A DNA stretch of 48,551 nt from an uncultured Candidatus Puniceispirillum sp. GTDB lineage: Bacteria > Pseudomonadota > Alphaproteobacteria > Puniceispirillales > Puniceispirillaceae. A program made the translations under genes and the position numbers. The stretch is from positions 1 through 48,551 of the forward strand of contig CAJJBY010000012.1 in NCBI GenBank assembly GCA_905182545.1, read 5' to 3'. This document shows, in pieces, positions 37,948-45,793 of the stretch (position 1 is the stretch's first letter; each line of letters begins with the position of its first letter). The notes below the pieces were generated by a model that made no database searches, was not told the DNA's origin, and was given only the letters and a program-made list of their open reading frames with translations.

Positions 37948-38796
37948 ATGAAATCAATTGGATTTGTTGGGTTGGGCGCAATGGGGTCAGTCATGGCGCC
38001 TTTGCCGGTTAAAGCAGGTTTCACCGTCACCGGATTTGATCCGGCGGCACATCTTGATGAATCATGCGGTGTGGTCATGGCTGCAAATTTGCACGATCTT
38101 GCCAGCTGCGACGCCATCGTTTTGATGCTTCCCGATGGCACCGTGGTCACCAAGGTTGCGACCAGCCTTGCCCAAGCCGGTTTTGCTGGTCTGTTGATTG
38201 ATATGTCATCCAGCCAACCAGACGGCACAATCGCGCTCGGCAAACAGCTTGACGAAAGCAGTATTCGCCTGATTGACGCGCCGGTTTCAGGTGGGCGCAA
38301 AAAAGCCGCGCTTGGCAAATTGATGGTGATGGCAGGTGGCAGCGCGGCTGATCTGAAAGCTGCTGGCACGCTATTGGCCTGTTTTGGCACGGTTGCCCAT
38401 GTCGGGCCACTTGCCGCAGGCCATGCGATGAAGGCATTGAATAATTATGTTTCGGCGGCGGGTTTGCTTGCCAGCATGCAGGCCTTGGCAACGGCGGAAT
38501 CATTCGGCATTGCGCCTGAAACCTTTACCAAGGTCATTAACGGATCGACCGGCCGCAACAACACAACCGAGGTCAAGCTGGAACCTTTCATCATTTCACG
38601 CCGCTATGATTCAGGCTTTTTCCTGCGTTTGATGGCCAAAGATGTCGGTATTGCCAGCAGCTTGATCAAAAATGCCGGATTTGACGCGCCCATCACCACG
38701 GCCTTGAATGAATATCTGGAAAGCGCGGTTGATCATCTTGGGGCGGATGCCGACCATACCGGCCTTTACGAAATGGTTAATCCAGCCAAATCATAA
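37948..38796 (+). CDS. Beta-hydroxyacid dehydrogenase (3-hydroxyisobutyrate dehydrogenase family)
   Basis: These enzymes oxidise 3-hydroxyisobutyrate, tartronate semialdehyde partners or related acids with NAD(P). The 282-aa product has the Rossmann motif GFVGLGAMGSVMA (residues 5-17), substrate-binding DAPVSGGRKKA (110-120), and the catalytic lysine in GHAMKALNNYV (K162), then KDVGIASSL. The family segment after SGG normally reads VxGA; RKKAALG here is somewhat unusual, so substrate is left open. It is the only plus-strand gene between lipB and rlmB. Confidence 0.9.
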   Translation: MKSIGFVGLGAMGSVMAPLPVKAGFTVTGFDPAAHLDESCGVVMAANLHDLASCDAIVLMLPDGTVVTKVATSLAQAGFAGLLIDMSSSQPDGTIALGKQLDESSIRLIDAPVSGGRKKAALGKLMVMAGGSAADLKAAGTLLACFGTVAHVGPLAAGHAMKALNNYVSAAGLLASMQALATAESFGIAPETFTKVINGSTGRNNTTEVKLEPFIISRRYDSGFFLRLMAKDVGIASSLIKNAGFDAPITTALNEYLESAVDHLGADADHTGLYEMVNPAKS

Positions 38797-38807
38797 ACTC
38801 ATCACAT

Positions 38808-39515
38808 CTAGCGATAGCCAGCACCCATTGCCTGCAAGGCCTTTTCGCCATAATCCATCAATTCATATTTCAACGATATTGATGCCATTTTTGCCGCAGC
38901 CGCATCAGGGGTTTTCGGCAAAGGTGGATCCGGCGGAAAGAAACCATAGGCAAAGCTTGAGGCACCGGCTGTTGGCGTGCCAATCATCGTAAGCAATTTG
39001 TCGATATGCTTGTTCAATTCGGTATCAATATTCTGAACATCATGCGCAAGGCTTTGCACTGGCGCGCTTGCTGACCCTCGCATCTTGGCAAGCTCGGCGC
39101 GCAATTCATTGAGATAGCGCGGCACATCATGGCGCGAAAACGCCATGCCGGTTCGGCGCTCGACAAGTTCCATCGCGGCAAATTCGACACGAAGCTTGCG
39201 CACAAAATAATATTCGCGGCTTTGCCGTGCCTTGGCCCGATTTGCCGCCACACCAAACCCATTTGACGCTGTTTGCGAATCAGGTCGCCACCGCCTGACC
39301 GATTGCTGCTGGCGGCGCTACCTGCCCCGTCCGGCACTTGAACTGGCACTTGAAGAGGCGCCCGAATTGGCAGATGCGTCATTGCCACTGCCGCCGCTTG
39401 GCGCGTCATCGGCATCCGCACTTACCGATGCTGGTTCGGCATCACTGCTAAAACCCGGATATTGTGCAAAGGCAAGATCAGGCCGGCCAAACAGAACCGC
39501 CATGACAACCAGCAT
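38808..39515 (-). CDS. Exported protein of unknown function (frame broken twice)
   Basis: I do not recognise the family. The N terminus MLVVMAVLFGRPDLAFAQYP is a signal peptide with a likely AFA-Q cleavage. A low-complexity linker of Ser, Ala, Gly and Asp follows, then a helical, charged domain (KARQSREYYFVRKLRVEFAA, VPRYLNELRAELAKMRGSA) and a C-terminal part ending ALQAMGAGYR. An in-frame TAG at 39318-39320 interrupts the linker. A pair of compensating one-base shifts, near 39325 and near 39252, gives the more natural GSAASSNRSGGGDLIRKQRQ, so indel error is favoured over a true stop. About 235 aa when joined. Confidence 0.6.
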
Positions 39516-39682
39516 AGACAGGCCGCCATAATGCCGTGGCCATGACAATGACCGGCAAGAACCCGCAGCAGCTTGATCAATCACAATCGGACGAACGCAT
39601 CGATTGAGTTTCCTTTTCGCGCCAGCCAAACATATAGCTGGCCATCAGACCGGTTAACGTCGCATATGGCGCGGTGTTTAGG

Positions 39683-39726
39683 AAAATAAAAACCCTTCCG
39701 ACCGGAAAGGCCGAAAGGGTTTTTTA
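39683..39726 (-). terminator. Strong terminator after tuf2-tRNA-Trp
   Basis: On the minus strand CCCTTTCGGCC (39719-39709) pairs with GGTCGGAAGGG (39703-39693) over 11 bp around a 5-nt loop, followed by TTTTTATTTT. T runs also follow on the plus side, so it could act in both directions. It ends the tRNA-Tyr-tuf-tRNA-Trp transcript and insulates the accessory block. Confidence 0.9.
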
Positions 39727-39728
39727 TT

Positions 39729-39804
39729 TGGCAGGAGTGGAGGGGCTCGAACCCCCAGCCCCCGGTTTTGGAGACCGGTGCTCTACCAATTGAGCTACAC
39801 TCCT
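39729..39804 (-). tRNA. tRNA-Trp (anticodon CCA)
   Basis: The minus strand folds as a 76-nt tRNA with acceptor AGGAGTG / CACTCCT, discriminator G as usual for tRNA-Trp, encoded CCA, anticodon loop CTCCAAA and T arm GGTTCGAGCC. It lies 36 bp after tuf copy 2, the usual tuf-trnW pairing. Confidence 0.97.
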
Positions 39805-39840
39805 AAATGACCGGCAATCCAAGGATTGCCGAGATCATTA

Positions 39841-41031
39841 TTATTTAATAACCGTTGCGACGACACCGGCACCAACGGTGCGGCCACCTTCGCGGATCGC
39901 AAAGCGAAGACCTTCATCCATCGCGATTGGCGCGATCAATGTCACAGTCATGGCAATGTTATCACCAGGCATAACCATCTCGGTACCTTCCGGCAATTCT
40001 ACAGATCCGGTCACATCAGTTGTGCGGAAATAGAATTGTGGACGATAGTTCGAGAAAAACGGTGTATGACGACCGCCCTCATCCTTGGTCAGAACATAGG
40101 CCTCACATTTGAATTCGGTATGTGGCGCGATTGAACCTGGCTTACACAAAACCTGACCACGCTCAACATCTTCACGCTTGGTACCACGAAGAAGAACACC
40201 AACATTATCGCCAGCTTCGCCCTGATCCAAAAGCTTGCGGAACATCTCAACACCGGTACAAGTTGTCTTGACTGTGTCTTTCAGACCAACAATCTCGATC
40301 TCTTCACCAACATTCACAATGCCGCGCTCGATACGGCCAGTCACAACGGTACCACGACCTGAAATTGAGAACACATCCTCAATCGGCATCAAGAATGGCT
40401 GATCCTTTGGACGCTCGGGCTGGGGAATGTAAGTATCAACAGCTTCCATCAATGCCTTGATCGCTTCACGGCCAATGGTCTCATTGCTATCTTCCAATGC
40501 AGCCAAGGCTGAACCACGAACGATTGGAATATCATCGCCAGGGAAATCATATGATGACAACAGCTCACGAATTTCCATCTCAACAAGCTCAAGCAACTCT
40601 TCATCGTCAACCTGATCAACCTTGTTCATGAATACGCATAAAGCTGGAACACCAACCTGACGTGCCAACAAGATGTGCTCGCGTGTTTGTGGCATCGGGC
40701 CATCAGCTGCTGATACAACCAAAATCGCACCATCCATCTGCGCCGCACCTGTGATCATGTTCTTCACATAATCGGCGTGACCCGGACAATCCACATGCGC
40801 ATAGTGACGGTTCGCTGTCTCATATTCAACATGCGCTGTTGAAATGGTGATTCCGCGGGCGCGCTCTTCAGGCGCCTTGTCAATCTGGTCATATGCTGAA
40901 TACTCAGCTCCACCAGACTCAGCCAAAATCTTGGTGATCGCTGCGGTCAGTGAAGTCTTGCCATGGTCAACATGGCCAATTGTGCCAATGTTGCAATGCG
41001 GCTTGGAACGGTCAAACTTTTCCTTGGACAT
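39841..41031 (-). CDS. tuf: Elongation factor Tu, copy 2
   Basis: This is the second EF-Tu gene, 396 aa, with P-loop [16 protein letters not shown] and NKVD. It differs from copy 1 at about five bases, giving Glu189 instead of Asp189. Identity covers the whole coding region and ends almost at the start codon and just past the stop, while flanking DNA differs. That pattern suggests gene conversion between the copies. It is intact, as is copy 1. Confidence 0.98.
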   Translation of the reverse strand: MSKEKFDRSKPHCNIGTIGHVDHGKTSLTAAITKILAESGGAEYSAYDQIDKAPEERARGITISTAHVEYETANRHYAHVDCPGHADYVKNMITGAAQMDGAILVVSAADGPMPQTREHILLARQVGVPALCVFMNKVDQVDDEELLELVEMEIRELLSSYDFPGDDIPIVRGSALAALEDSNETIGREAIKALMEAVDTYIPQPERPKDQPFLMPIEDVFSISGRGTVVTGRIERGIVNVGEEIEIVGLKDTVKTTCTGVEMFRKLLDQGEAGDNVGVLLRGTKREDVERGQVLCKPGSIAPHTEFKCEAYVLTKDEGGRHTPFFSNYRPQFYFRTTDVTGSVELPEGTEMVMPGDNIAMTVTLIAPIAMDEGLRFAIREGGRTVGAGVVATVIK

Positions 41032-41165
41032 CTTGCTTTCGCCCTTTTTCTCGATTTAGAGGGCCAACGTTGCACAACGTCTTTGCGGCCCGTTTGATTT
41101 CAACCCGAAACGATGGCGGCTTGCCAACGTTACGCAGCGCAAATACGCTTTCGTCTTTGCGGCAA

Positions 41166-41250
41166 TGGTGGTGGAGGTAGGATTCGAACCTACGTACGCT
41201 ACGCGGGCAGATTTACAGTCTGCTGCCTTTAACCACTCGGCCACCCCACC
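41166..41250 (-). tRNA. tRNA-Tyr (anticodon GTA)
   Basis: The minus strand folds as an 85-nt class II tRNA with acceptor GGTGGGG / CTCCACC, discriminator A, encoded CCA, anticodon loop CTGTAAA (GTA) and a variable arm. It is the first unit of the tRNA-Tyr-tuf-tRNA-Trp transcript. Confidence 0.97.
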
Positions 41251-41303
41251 GGATTGCCATTTTTATCGAACGCTCTTTGCTTGCAAAACAACGACGATCC
41301 TGC

Positions 41304-41332
41304 GAGATAAAAAGGCACAGCTAATTTGTCAA
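41304..41332 (-). promoter_or_regulatory. Sigma70 promoter for tRNA-Tyr-tuf-tRNA-Trp
   Basis: On the minus strand a perfect TTGACA (41327-41332) and TATCTC (41304-41309) are spaced by 17 bp. Transcription would start near 41297, about 47 bp before the mature tRNA-Tyr. The promoter lies just ahead of the divergent rlmB start. Confidence 0.8.
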
Positions 41333-41347
41333 CAAAGAAGTCGTCTT

Positions 41348-42313
41348 ATGACCCCAAAAAGCGCGAAAAAACAACATTCGGCGAAAAACCCGCACCGAAA
41401 TCGGCAAAAGCCAATTCCCAATCGCGGTGATGTTAACGCTGACGGCGGACGCCATAATGCCAATAAGCGACCCTCGCATCACGGGCAAACCGCCACCGCA
41501 ACCGGCAAGACCGCCCCAAAACCCCCACAAAATGGCTATTTCATCTGGGGACGCCATGCAGTTTTTGCCGCGCTTGCGAATCCGGATCGCCGGATTCAAC
41601 AGCTTTATGTCGCCGCCGACAGTGCCGACAGTCTAGAAACCGAAATTGGCCATCTTGACCAGCAGCGTCAAAATGATATCCCCACGCCGCAAATGATTGA
41701 ACGTGAACGGCTTGATGGCATCGGCGGGGCTGGCGAAAAGGCTGTTCATCAGGGCATGGCCGCCGCGGTCTGGCCGCTTGATCCCCCGCATCTTGACGAT
41801 TTTCTAGCGGGGCTTGCCGCCAGCCAAGACATAACAGCAACCGCAGACTGCGCATCACCAGTGCGGCTATTGCTTCTTGATCAGCTATCCGACCCGCGCA
41901 ATGTCGGGGCGATCATGCGCTCAGCACGCGCTTTTAGCGTTGCCGGCCTGATCACCACATTTCGCAATGCCGCTGAAGAAAATGGCGTTCTGGCTCGAAC
42001 CGCATCGGGGGCGCTTGATCATGTGCCTTTAATCCGCGTGGTGAATTTGGCTCGCGCCATCAAACAATTGCAGGATAATGGGTTTTTGGTTGCTGGCCTT
42101 GCTGGCGAAGGCGATGTCGAGGTTGGCGCACTTGCCGCCCATCAACGGCTTGCCATCATGCTTGGCGCTGAAGGCAGCGGTTTGCGCCGCCTGAGCCGCG
42201 ATCATTGCGACATGCTTGTCCGGATCAATATCAATGATGATGCCGAAAGCCTGAATGTGTCGAATGCGGCCGCCATCGCGCTTTATGCCGCTAGCCTATA
42301 TCAAGCTGATTGA
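41348..42313 (+). CDS. rlmB: TrmH/RlmB-family rRNA 2'-O-methyltransferase
   Basis: SpoU/TrmH enzymes methylate ribose 2'-OH of rRNA or tRNA with SAM; RlmB acts on a guanosine of 23S rRNA. The 321-aa product has a basic, low-complexity N-terminal 60 residues, then the substrate-binding domain from YFIWGRHAVFAALANP. The knotted catalytic domain shows LLDQLSDPRNVGAIMRSARA (motif 1), IMLGAEGSGLRR (motif 2) and NINDDAESLNVSNAAAIALY (motif 3). The start MTPKSAKKQ at 41348 is chosen since the frame upstream runs through tRNA-Tyr. RlmB versus a tRNA-specific member is not certain. Confidence 0.88.
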   Translation: MTPKSAKKQHSAKNPHRNRQKPIPNRGDVNADGGRHNANKRPSHHGQTATATGKTAPKPPQNGYFIWGRHAVFAALANPDRRIQQLYVAADSADSLETEIGHLDQQRQNDIPTPQMIERERLDGIGGAGEKAVHQGMAAAVWPLDPPHLDDFLAGLAASQDITATADCASPVRLLLLDQLSDPRNVGAIMRSARAFSVAGLITTFRNAAEENGVLARTASGALDHVPLIRVVNLARAIKQLQDNGFLVAGLAGEGDVEVGALAAHQRLAIMLGAEGSGLRRLSRDHCDMLVRININDDAESLNVSNAAAIALYAASLYQAD

Positions 42314-42363
42314 CCGCCTGAACCTCCGATATTGGTGACCCTTTGCCAAAAGAGGTGGCCAGT

Positions 42364-42852
42364 TCAAGAGAGGCGACCTTGAACTAGCCCAGTCAAAAAT
42401 TTTAGGCCATCATCGCCGCATATGGCCTTGTGCGGCGCGTCTTTGGCAAAAGATGAATTTAACGCCGCGCGAATGATCGCCAGACCAGTTTGTCCCGCTT
42501 CGGCCTTTGTTGCGACGCGACTTGCGCTTGCGTCTTTTTCCATTGCGCCTTTTTCGAGGGCGGCTAGCGCCCCATGATGATTTTCGGCCTCGACTTTCCG
42601 GAAAAGGATCAACCCCAATACACGAAGCTGCCATTGCGGCATTTCAGCCAATTGCCGCCGCTGTTTTGCCAAATCGGCACGGGCTGTATAAAAACACAAA
42701 GGTTTGCGAAGCCACCAAGCCATCCCCGCCGGACCCCCGTAGCGGACGCAATCCATGCGCGGTTTGACGGTTTGCATGATCGTTTTGATAAGTCGTTTAT
42801 CAATCCGTCGCCGTTGGTGTCTGACCATCCGTGAAGCGAAAAAAACCACCAT
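42364..42852 (-). CDS. Uncharacterised 162-aa protein
   Basis: I do not recognise this protein. It has a basic N terminus (MVRHQRRRIDKRLIK), a hydrophobic-aromatic stretch GGPAGMAWWLRKPLCFY, and a helical charged middle (ENHHGALAALEKGAMEKDAS). Three in-frame ATGs (42852, 42825, 42774) are possible starts. It is convergent with rlmB and divergent from the LysR remnant. Codon use resembles the host, and the frame is open over 489 bp, so a real gene is likely but not certain. Confidence 0.5.
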   Translation of the reverse strand: MVVFFASRMVRHQRRRIDKRLIKTIMQTVKPRMDCVRYGGPAGMAWWLRKPLCFYTARADLAKQRRQLAEMPQWQLRVLGLILFRKVEAENHHGALAALEKGAMEKDASASRVATKAEAGQTGLAIIRAALNSSFAKDAPHKAICGDDGLKFLTGLVQGRLS

Positions 42853-42949
42853 GTTTCACGGCGCTTTTTCGCCTCACTGGATCATTTTGGTTAATTCAAC
42901 CTATTTTGAATAATGATAAATTTTGGATTTAATCATCACGGATGATGAT

Positions 42950-43805
42950 ATGCATAAAACTCTTGATTTGAGCGCACTTCGTTCTTTTGTGGCTGTTGCC
43001 GATATTGGCGGCGTGACCGCGGCGGCAGGCAAATTGAATTTGACCCAGTCAGCCGTATCAATGCAGATCAAACGGCTTGAAACGCTTCTTGGCCGACGAT
43101 TAGTCACCCGCCAAGGACGCGGTATTGAGCTGTCGGTTCATGGCGAGCAACTATTGGATTACGGTCGTCAAATTCTTGGCATCAATGATAAGGTTTAGAA
43201 CCGGATGACGCATGAGGCGTTTGAGGGCAAACTCGTCATCGGGGTTCCACCTCAATATTTTATATCCGCATATCCCGAAGATTTTAAAAAAATTTAGCGA
43301 TGCCTTTCCGCGCGTTGAGGTCAAACTGATCTCAACCCGAACGGTCGAGCTCAAAGAAGAATTTGCCAAAGGCAGGCTGGATTTGACCCTGACCAACGAA
43401 TCCGAAAATGCCAAAGGGTGGTGAAAAGCTGGCATCTTATCCGCTGAAATGGTTTTGCCAGCGCGGAAACACCCAAATATGGAAAAAGCGGCCATTGCCG
43501 CTGGCCGATGACCAGCGCTGCGTCTTTCAGAAACATCCAACAGACAGTCTTGACGCCGAAAATATTCCGTGGGATCTCGCTTTTGTTGCAGCATGCGATA
43601 TTGATTGCATTTCCTATATCAGCGCTGGCATTGCGGTTGTCGCCGTTTTACAAGGAACCGAACCTGAAGATTAGCATGAAATCCCCGCCAGCGCAGGCCT
43701 TCCCAAATTATCCGAATTCATGATTTATCTTTGATCACCGATGGGCCGGAAAGCCTTTTGGCGCATCACCTTGCCAGTATTGCCCGTGATGCCTTTGCGT
43801 ATTAG
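42950..43805 (+). pseudogene. LysR-family transcriptional regulator, degraded
   Basis: The N-terminal winged-helix domain is clear: LDLSALRSFVAVADIGGVTA, SAVSMQIKRLETLLGRRLV and ELSVHGEQLLDYGRQIL. Then an in-frame TAG (43196-43198) falls where Trp would fit (DKV-W-NRMTHEAF). The effector domain continues in other frames (YPHIPKILKKFSDAFPRVEV, KGRLDLTLTNESEN, GIAVVAVLQGTEPED) with breaks near 43250, near 43420 and near 43735. A second TAG at a likely Trp (PED-W-HEIP) is also present. It ends SIARDAFAY at 43805. At least five lesions in 856 bp suggest a true pseudogene, though error is also possible. Confidence 0.8.
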
Positions 43806-43869
43806 GCCAATAACCGGTCATGAAATGGGGCAGATTTCGCCAAAAGACATTTTTTTCACATGACAGCTA

Positions 43870-43897
43870 TTGACCACGCAGAAATCTCTGTTAAAAA
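43870..43897 (+). promoter_or_regulatory. Possible promoter of tRNA-Thr
   Basis: TTGACC (43870-43875) and TAAAAA (43892-43897) are 16 bp apart and lie about 10 bp ahead of the mature tRNA-Thr. The -10 box is weak. Confidence 0.4.
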
Positions 43898-43907
43898 GCC
43901 GGTTATT

Positions 43908-43983
43908 GCTGGCGTGGCTCAATTGGTAGAGCACCCGATTTGTAATCGGGCGGTTGGGAGTTCGAGTCTCTCCGCCAGCACCA
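43908..43983 (+). tRNA. tRNA-Thr (anticodon TGT), integration target
   Basis: A 76-nt tRNA with acceptor GCTGGCG / CGCCAGC, discriminator A, encoded CCA, anticodon loop TTTGTAA and T arm GAGTTCGAGTC. Its last 17 bases plus two more (43967-43985) recur inverted at 45287-45305, and a phage-type integrase fragment follows, so it is the likely attachment site of a mobile element. Confidence 0.97.
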
Positions 43984-43985
43984 TT
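43967..43985 (+). mobile_element. Attachment core (attL-like) in the tRNA-Thr 3' end
   Basis: TCTCTCCGCCAGCACCATT covers the 3' half of the T arm, acceptor, CCA and two more bases. The same 19 bases occur on the opposite strand at 45287-45305. Downstream at 44051-44070 lie two GGTAGACC boxes, fitting an element-side integrase arm. Confidence 0.7.
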
Positions 43986-44050
43986 TCCCCCATTGCATCA
44001 TGTGTTAACACATTGAAATTGAAGCGTTGTTGTTCGTTTTGATTGATGTG

Positions 44051-44070
44051 GGTAGACCATATGGTAGACC
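44051..44070 (+). repeat. Paired GGTAGACC boxes, possible integrase arm sites
   Basis: GGTAGACC occurs at 44051-44058 and 44063-44070, a 12-bp step. The same pair with the same step occurs inverted at 45397-45416. They overlap the integrase start codon, so an integrase or excisionase bound here could also repress int. Confidence 0.65.
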
Positions 44071-44384
44071 ATTTTAGTACTTATCTTTACCAGAAGCGTG
44101 GCTTCTTCTACTTCTCTAGGCGTGTTCCAAAGGAAGTGCAGCGTTGCCATTCTAAGCAGCGCATCGTGCTTGCGTTGAACACCAGAAGCCGTGCCAAGGC
44201 TCTCAAATATTCTCAAGTCATATGTCAGCGATTAGATGAGCGATGGCTGCCTATGAGACTGGATGCGCTGGGGTTAGGCAATGTGATGGCATTGACGATG
44301 CGCTTGCAGATTTATCAAAACAACGATAAATGTTTGCCAAAAGCTAGAGCACTTCAACAAGCACAGTGCCTCCATTGGCCGTAA
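44061..44384 (+). pseudogene. int: Tyrosine-type site-specific integrase, N-terminal fragment
   Basis: The start MVDHFSTYLYQKRGFFYFSR-RVPKEVQ is typical of the N-terminal arm-binding region of large phage-type integrases from alphaproteobacteria, followed by ALNTRSRAKALKYSQVICQR. Homology-like sequence fades at about 44340, near the end of the opposite-strand methyltransferase, and no core-binding or catalytic domain (Arg...His-x-x-Arg...Tyr) is present. Full-length relatives are roughly 400 residues or more, so this is a stump of about 95 residues plus unrelated codons. Confidence 0.8.
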
Positions 44385-45030
44385 ACCCAGCGTACCGGTA
44401 TTTTACCTTATTCGATTCACAAAACTCTTGCCATGCTTTCCACTCATGCTGTCGCCAAGCAGGATAATTAAAGTATTCATCAAAAAGCACGTAAGAACCT
44501 GCGGTTAACTTATCGCCAACTGTTTCTAGAATTGTTTTAGTTGAACTGTACAAATCGCAATCAATGTGGCAAAAGCTAATATTATCAAGCATTTGCTCTC
44601 GAAATCTCGGTAGCGTATTCTCAAAAAGTCCCTTAATAAGAACTACATTATTTAACACCTTTGGTAACCGAGTTTGCTTGAAGGTACCCGAAACCGCATT
44701 ATGCCCCGCCCAGTCTTCAGGCAAACCCTCGAAAGTGTCAAAGCCGTAAACTTTTGTGCCATTAGGGGTAAAAGATGCAATCGTGTTTATTGATCGGCCT
44801 GTTGCAACGCCAAACTCCAAGTAATCCCCTTGCTGACGACAGTTCTTAATCGCGTATTCAATAATCTCTTTCTGGCTCTCAAAAATAACTGCATCATTCA
44901 TGTTCTTTTGAACGTAATCAACAGCTTCATTTCTTGCCCGAATTTGCAATTCATAAAGAATGTTTTGTGAAAAGTATTTGTAATAAAGCCGTCTAACAAA
45001 GGCTTCCCAAATGTTTCGCTTTTTTGCCAT
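44344..45030 (-). CDS. TylF/MycF-like class I SAM methyltransferase
   Basis: TylF-family enzymes O-methylate sugars of macrolides; relatives in surface-polysaccharide loci likely modify glycans. The 228-aa product has the SAM motif YLEFGVATGRS (residues 70-80), GFDTFEGLPEDWAG (97-110), the metal-binding acidic stretch FCHIDCDLYSST (153-164) and LFDEYFNYPAW (182-192). It is intact and lower in GC than the host genes. It abuts the integrase stump tail to tail. No glycan genes lie nearby, so its substrate is unknown; it looks like cargo or flanking island DNA. Confidence 0.88.
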   Translation of the reverse strand: MAKKRNIWEAFVRRLYYKYFSQNILYELQIRARNEAVDYVQKNMNDAVIFESQKEIIEYAIKNCRQQGDYLEFGVATGRSINTIASFTPNGTKVYGFDTFEGLPEDWAGHNAVSGTFKQTRLPKVLNNVVLIKGLFENTLPRFREQMLDNISFCHIDCDLYSSTKTILETVGDKLTAGSYVLFDEYFNYPAWRQHEWKAWQEFCESNKVKYRYAGFTANGGTVLVEVL

Positions 45031-45286
45031 TATCTACCTGCGGTGAATCAGTCGAGAAAGGGATTGCTATTCAATGAAGCTGTGATTTTAAGGTCAACGA
45101 TGAAATAAACCCTCGCAACCTACACTGTTTTGAAATGTGGTTATTTAAAATAGCTTCTTTTCAACATCCGTCCAATTGATTATCGACTTTGTAGCTTAAA
45201 GTAACAGTTTTACAGGTTCCATACTCCAACAAGTCACACCCCAGCACTTCCAAAAGTACAGTGAAATCAAAATTTTCAGGAGGGGG

Positions 45287-45305
45287 AATGGTGCTGGCGG
45301 AGAGA
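45287..45305 (-). mobile_element. Inverted attachment core (attR-like)
   Basis: The minus strand reads TCTCTCCGCCAGCACCATT, identical over 19 bases to the tRNA-Thr 3' end, and then CCCCC as the tRNA flank reads TCCCC. Upstream on that strand lie two GGTAGACC boxes (45416-45397). This is the layout P arm, core, host side, as in attR, but in opposite orientation to the attL-like site. Confidence 0.7.
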
Positions 45306-45396
45306 GGTAGTCTCTCTGTATAAGCACCAACTCATCACGTAATTGAAGCTATCTGTAGAATCTCACACGTAACTGTACTCGTCAATGCACTGTTTT

Positions 45397-45416
45397 GGTC
45401 TACCCAGTGGTCTACC
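45397..45416 (-). repeat. Paired GGTAGACC boxes (minus), possible integrase arm sites
   Basis: GGTCTACC at 45397-45404 and 45409-45416 is the reverse complement of the pair near int, with the same 12-bp step and similar flanks (continuing CAATCA-like sequence on both). This supports one integrase acting on both ends. Confidence 0.65.
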
Positions 45417-45669
45417 CAAACTCAATCACCTTATTCCCTGCACAGAACTATCCTCAATCGCTCTACATTGACTCAGGACAGGCTTAAGCTGTGTTCGATA
45501 TACGGATGTATGTTTGATGGGGGTATGTGCCTACACAAGGCTTGTAGGGAGGTTAATTGCTTATCGTTACTGAGTATAGGGAGAGTGAGGTATGTAGGTG
45601 GTTAATAACTACCTCTATAAATACACTTAACTGTATCACTTAAGGTGCATTAGCAAAGTTTATGTAGTC

Positions 45670-45745
45670 AATATATCACCCCGGGGGCATGGGCCATAGG
45701 GGGTGTGTAGGTATTATATTGTTGGGCTCTGCAACAGATGGGGTG
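45670..45745. repeat. 76-bp direct repeat, copy 1
   Basis: Matches 46131-46206 with about 8 mismatches; a central stretch of 34 bases is identical. On the minus strand it contains AATATAATAC then TACACACCCCCTATGG, and CACCCC pairs with GGGGTG as an outer stem. The two copies flank the small phage-like gene. Confidence 0.9.
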
Positions 45746-45793
45746 AAATAGCTGGTAACCATTTTAATCAGCCATACAGAGTCACTGACAGGC

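Larger units (their letters stand above)
45031..45793. other. Gene-free region with attachment-like and repeat sequences
   Basis: No convincing gene is present in about 760 bp. It holds the inverted tRNA 3' end (45287-45305), which sits in a hairpin with GAGAGA / TCTCTC, the paired GGTCTACC boxes (45397-45416), a near-palindrome AGGTGGTTA / TAACTACCT near 45597-45615 that resembles an operator, and the first 76-bp repeat (45670-45745). Base composition is AT-rich. Confidence 0.7.

Noticed and set aside
39318-39320. Recoded TAG in the exported protein
   Set aside because: A compensating pair of one-base shifts gives a more natural linker sequence, and TAG serves as a normal stop in neighbouring genes.
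41165-41347. A start of the RlmB gene 61 codons further upstream
   Set aside because: That stretch runs across tRNA-Tyr on the opposite strand and past the tRNA promoter; the ATG at 41348 agrees with the family.
43908-45416. The inverted tRNA-like sequence at 45287 as part of a tmRNA or second tRNA
   Set aside because: Only the 3' end of a tRNA is present; no matching 5' acceptor strand, anticodon arm or tag reading frame was found nearby. An attachment-site copy fits better.
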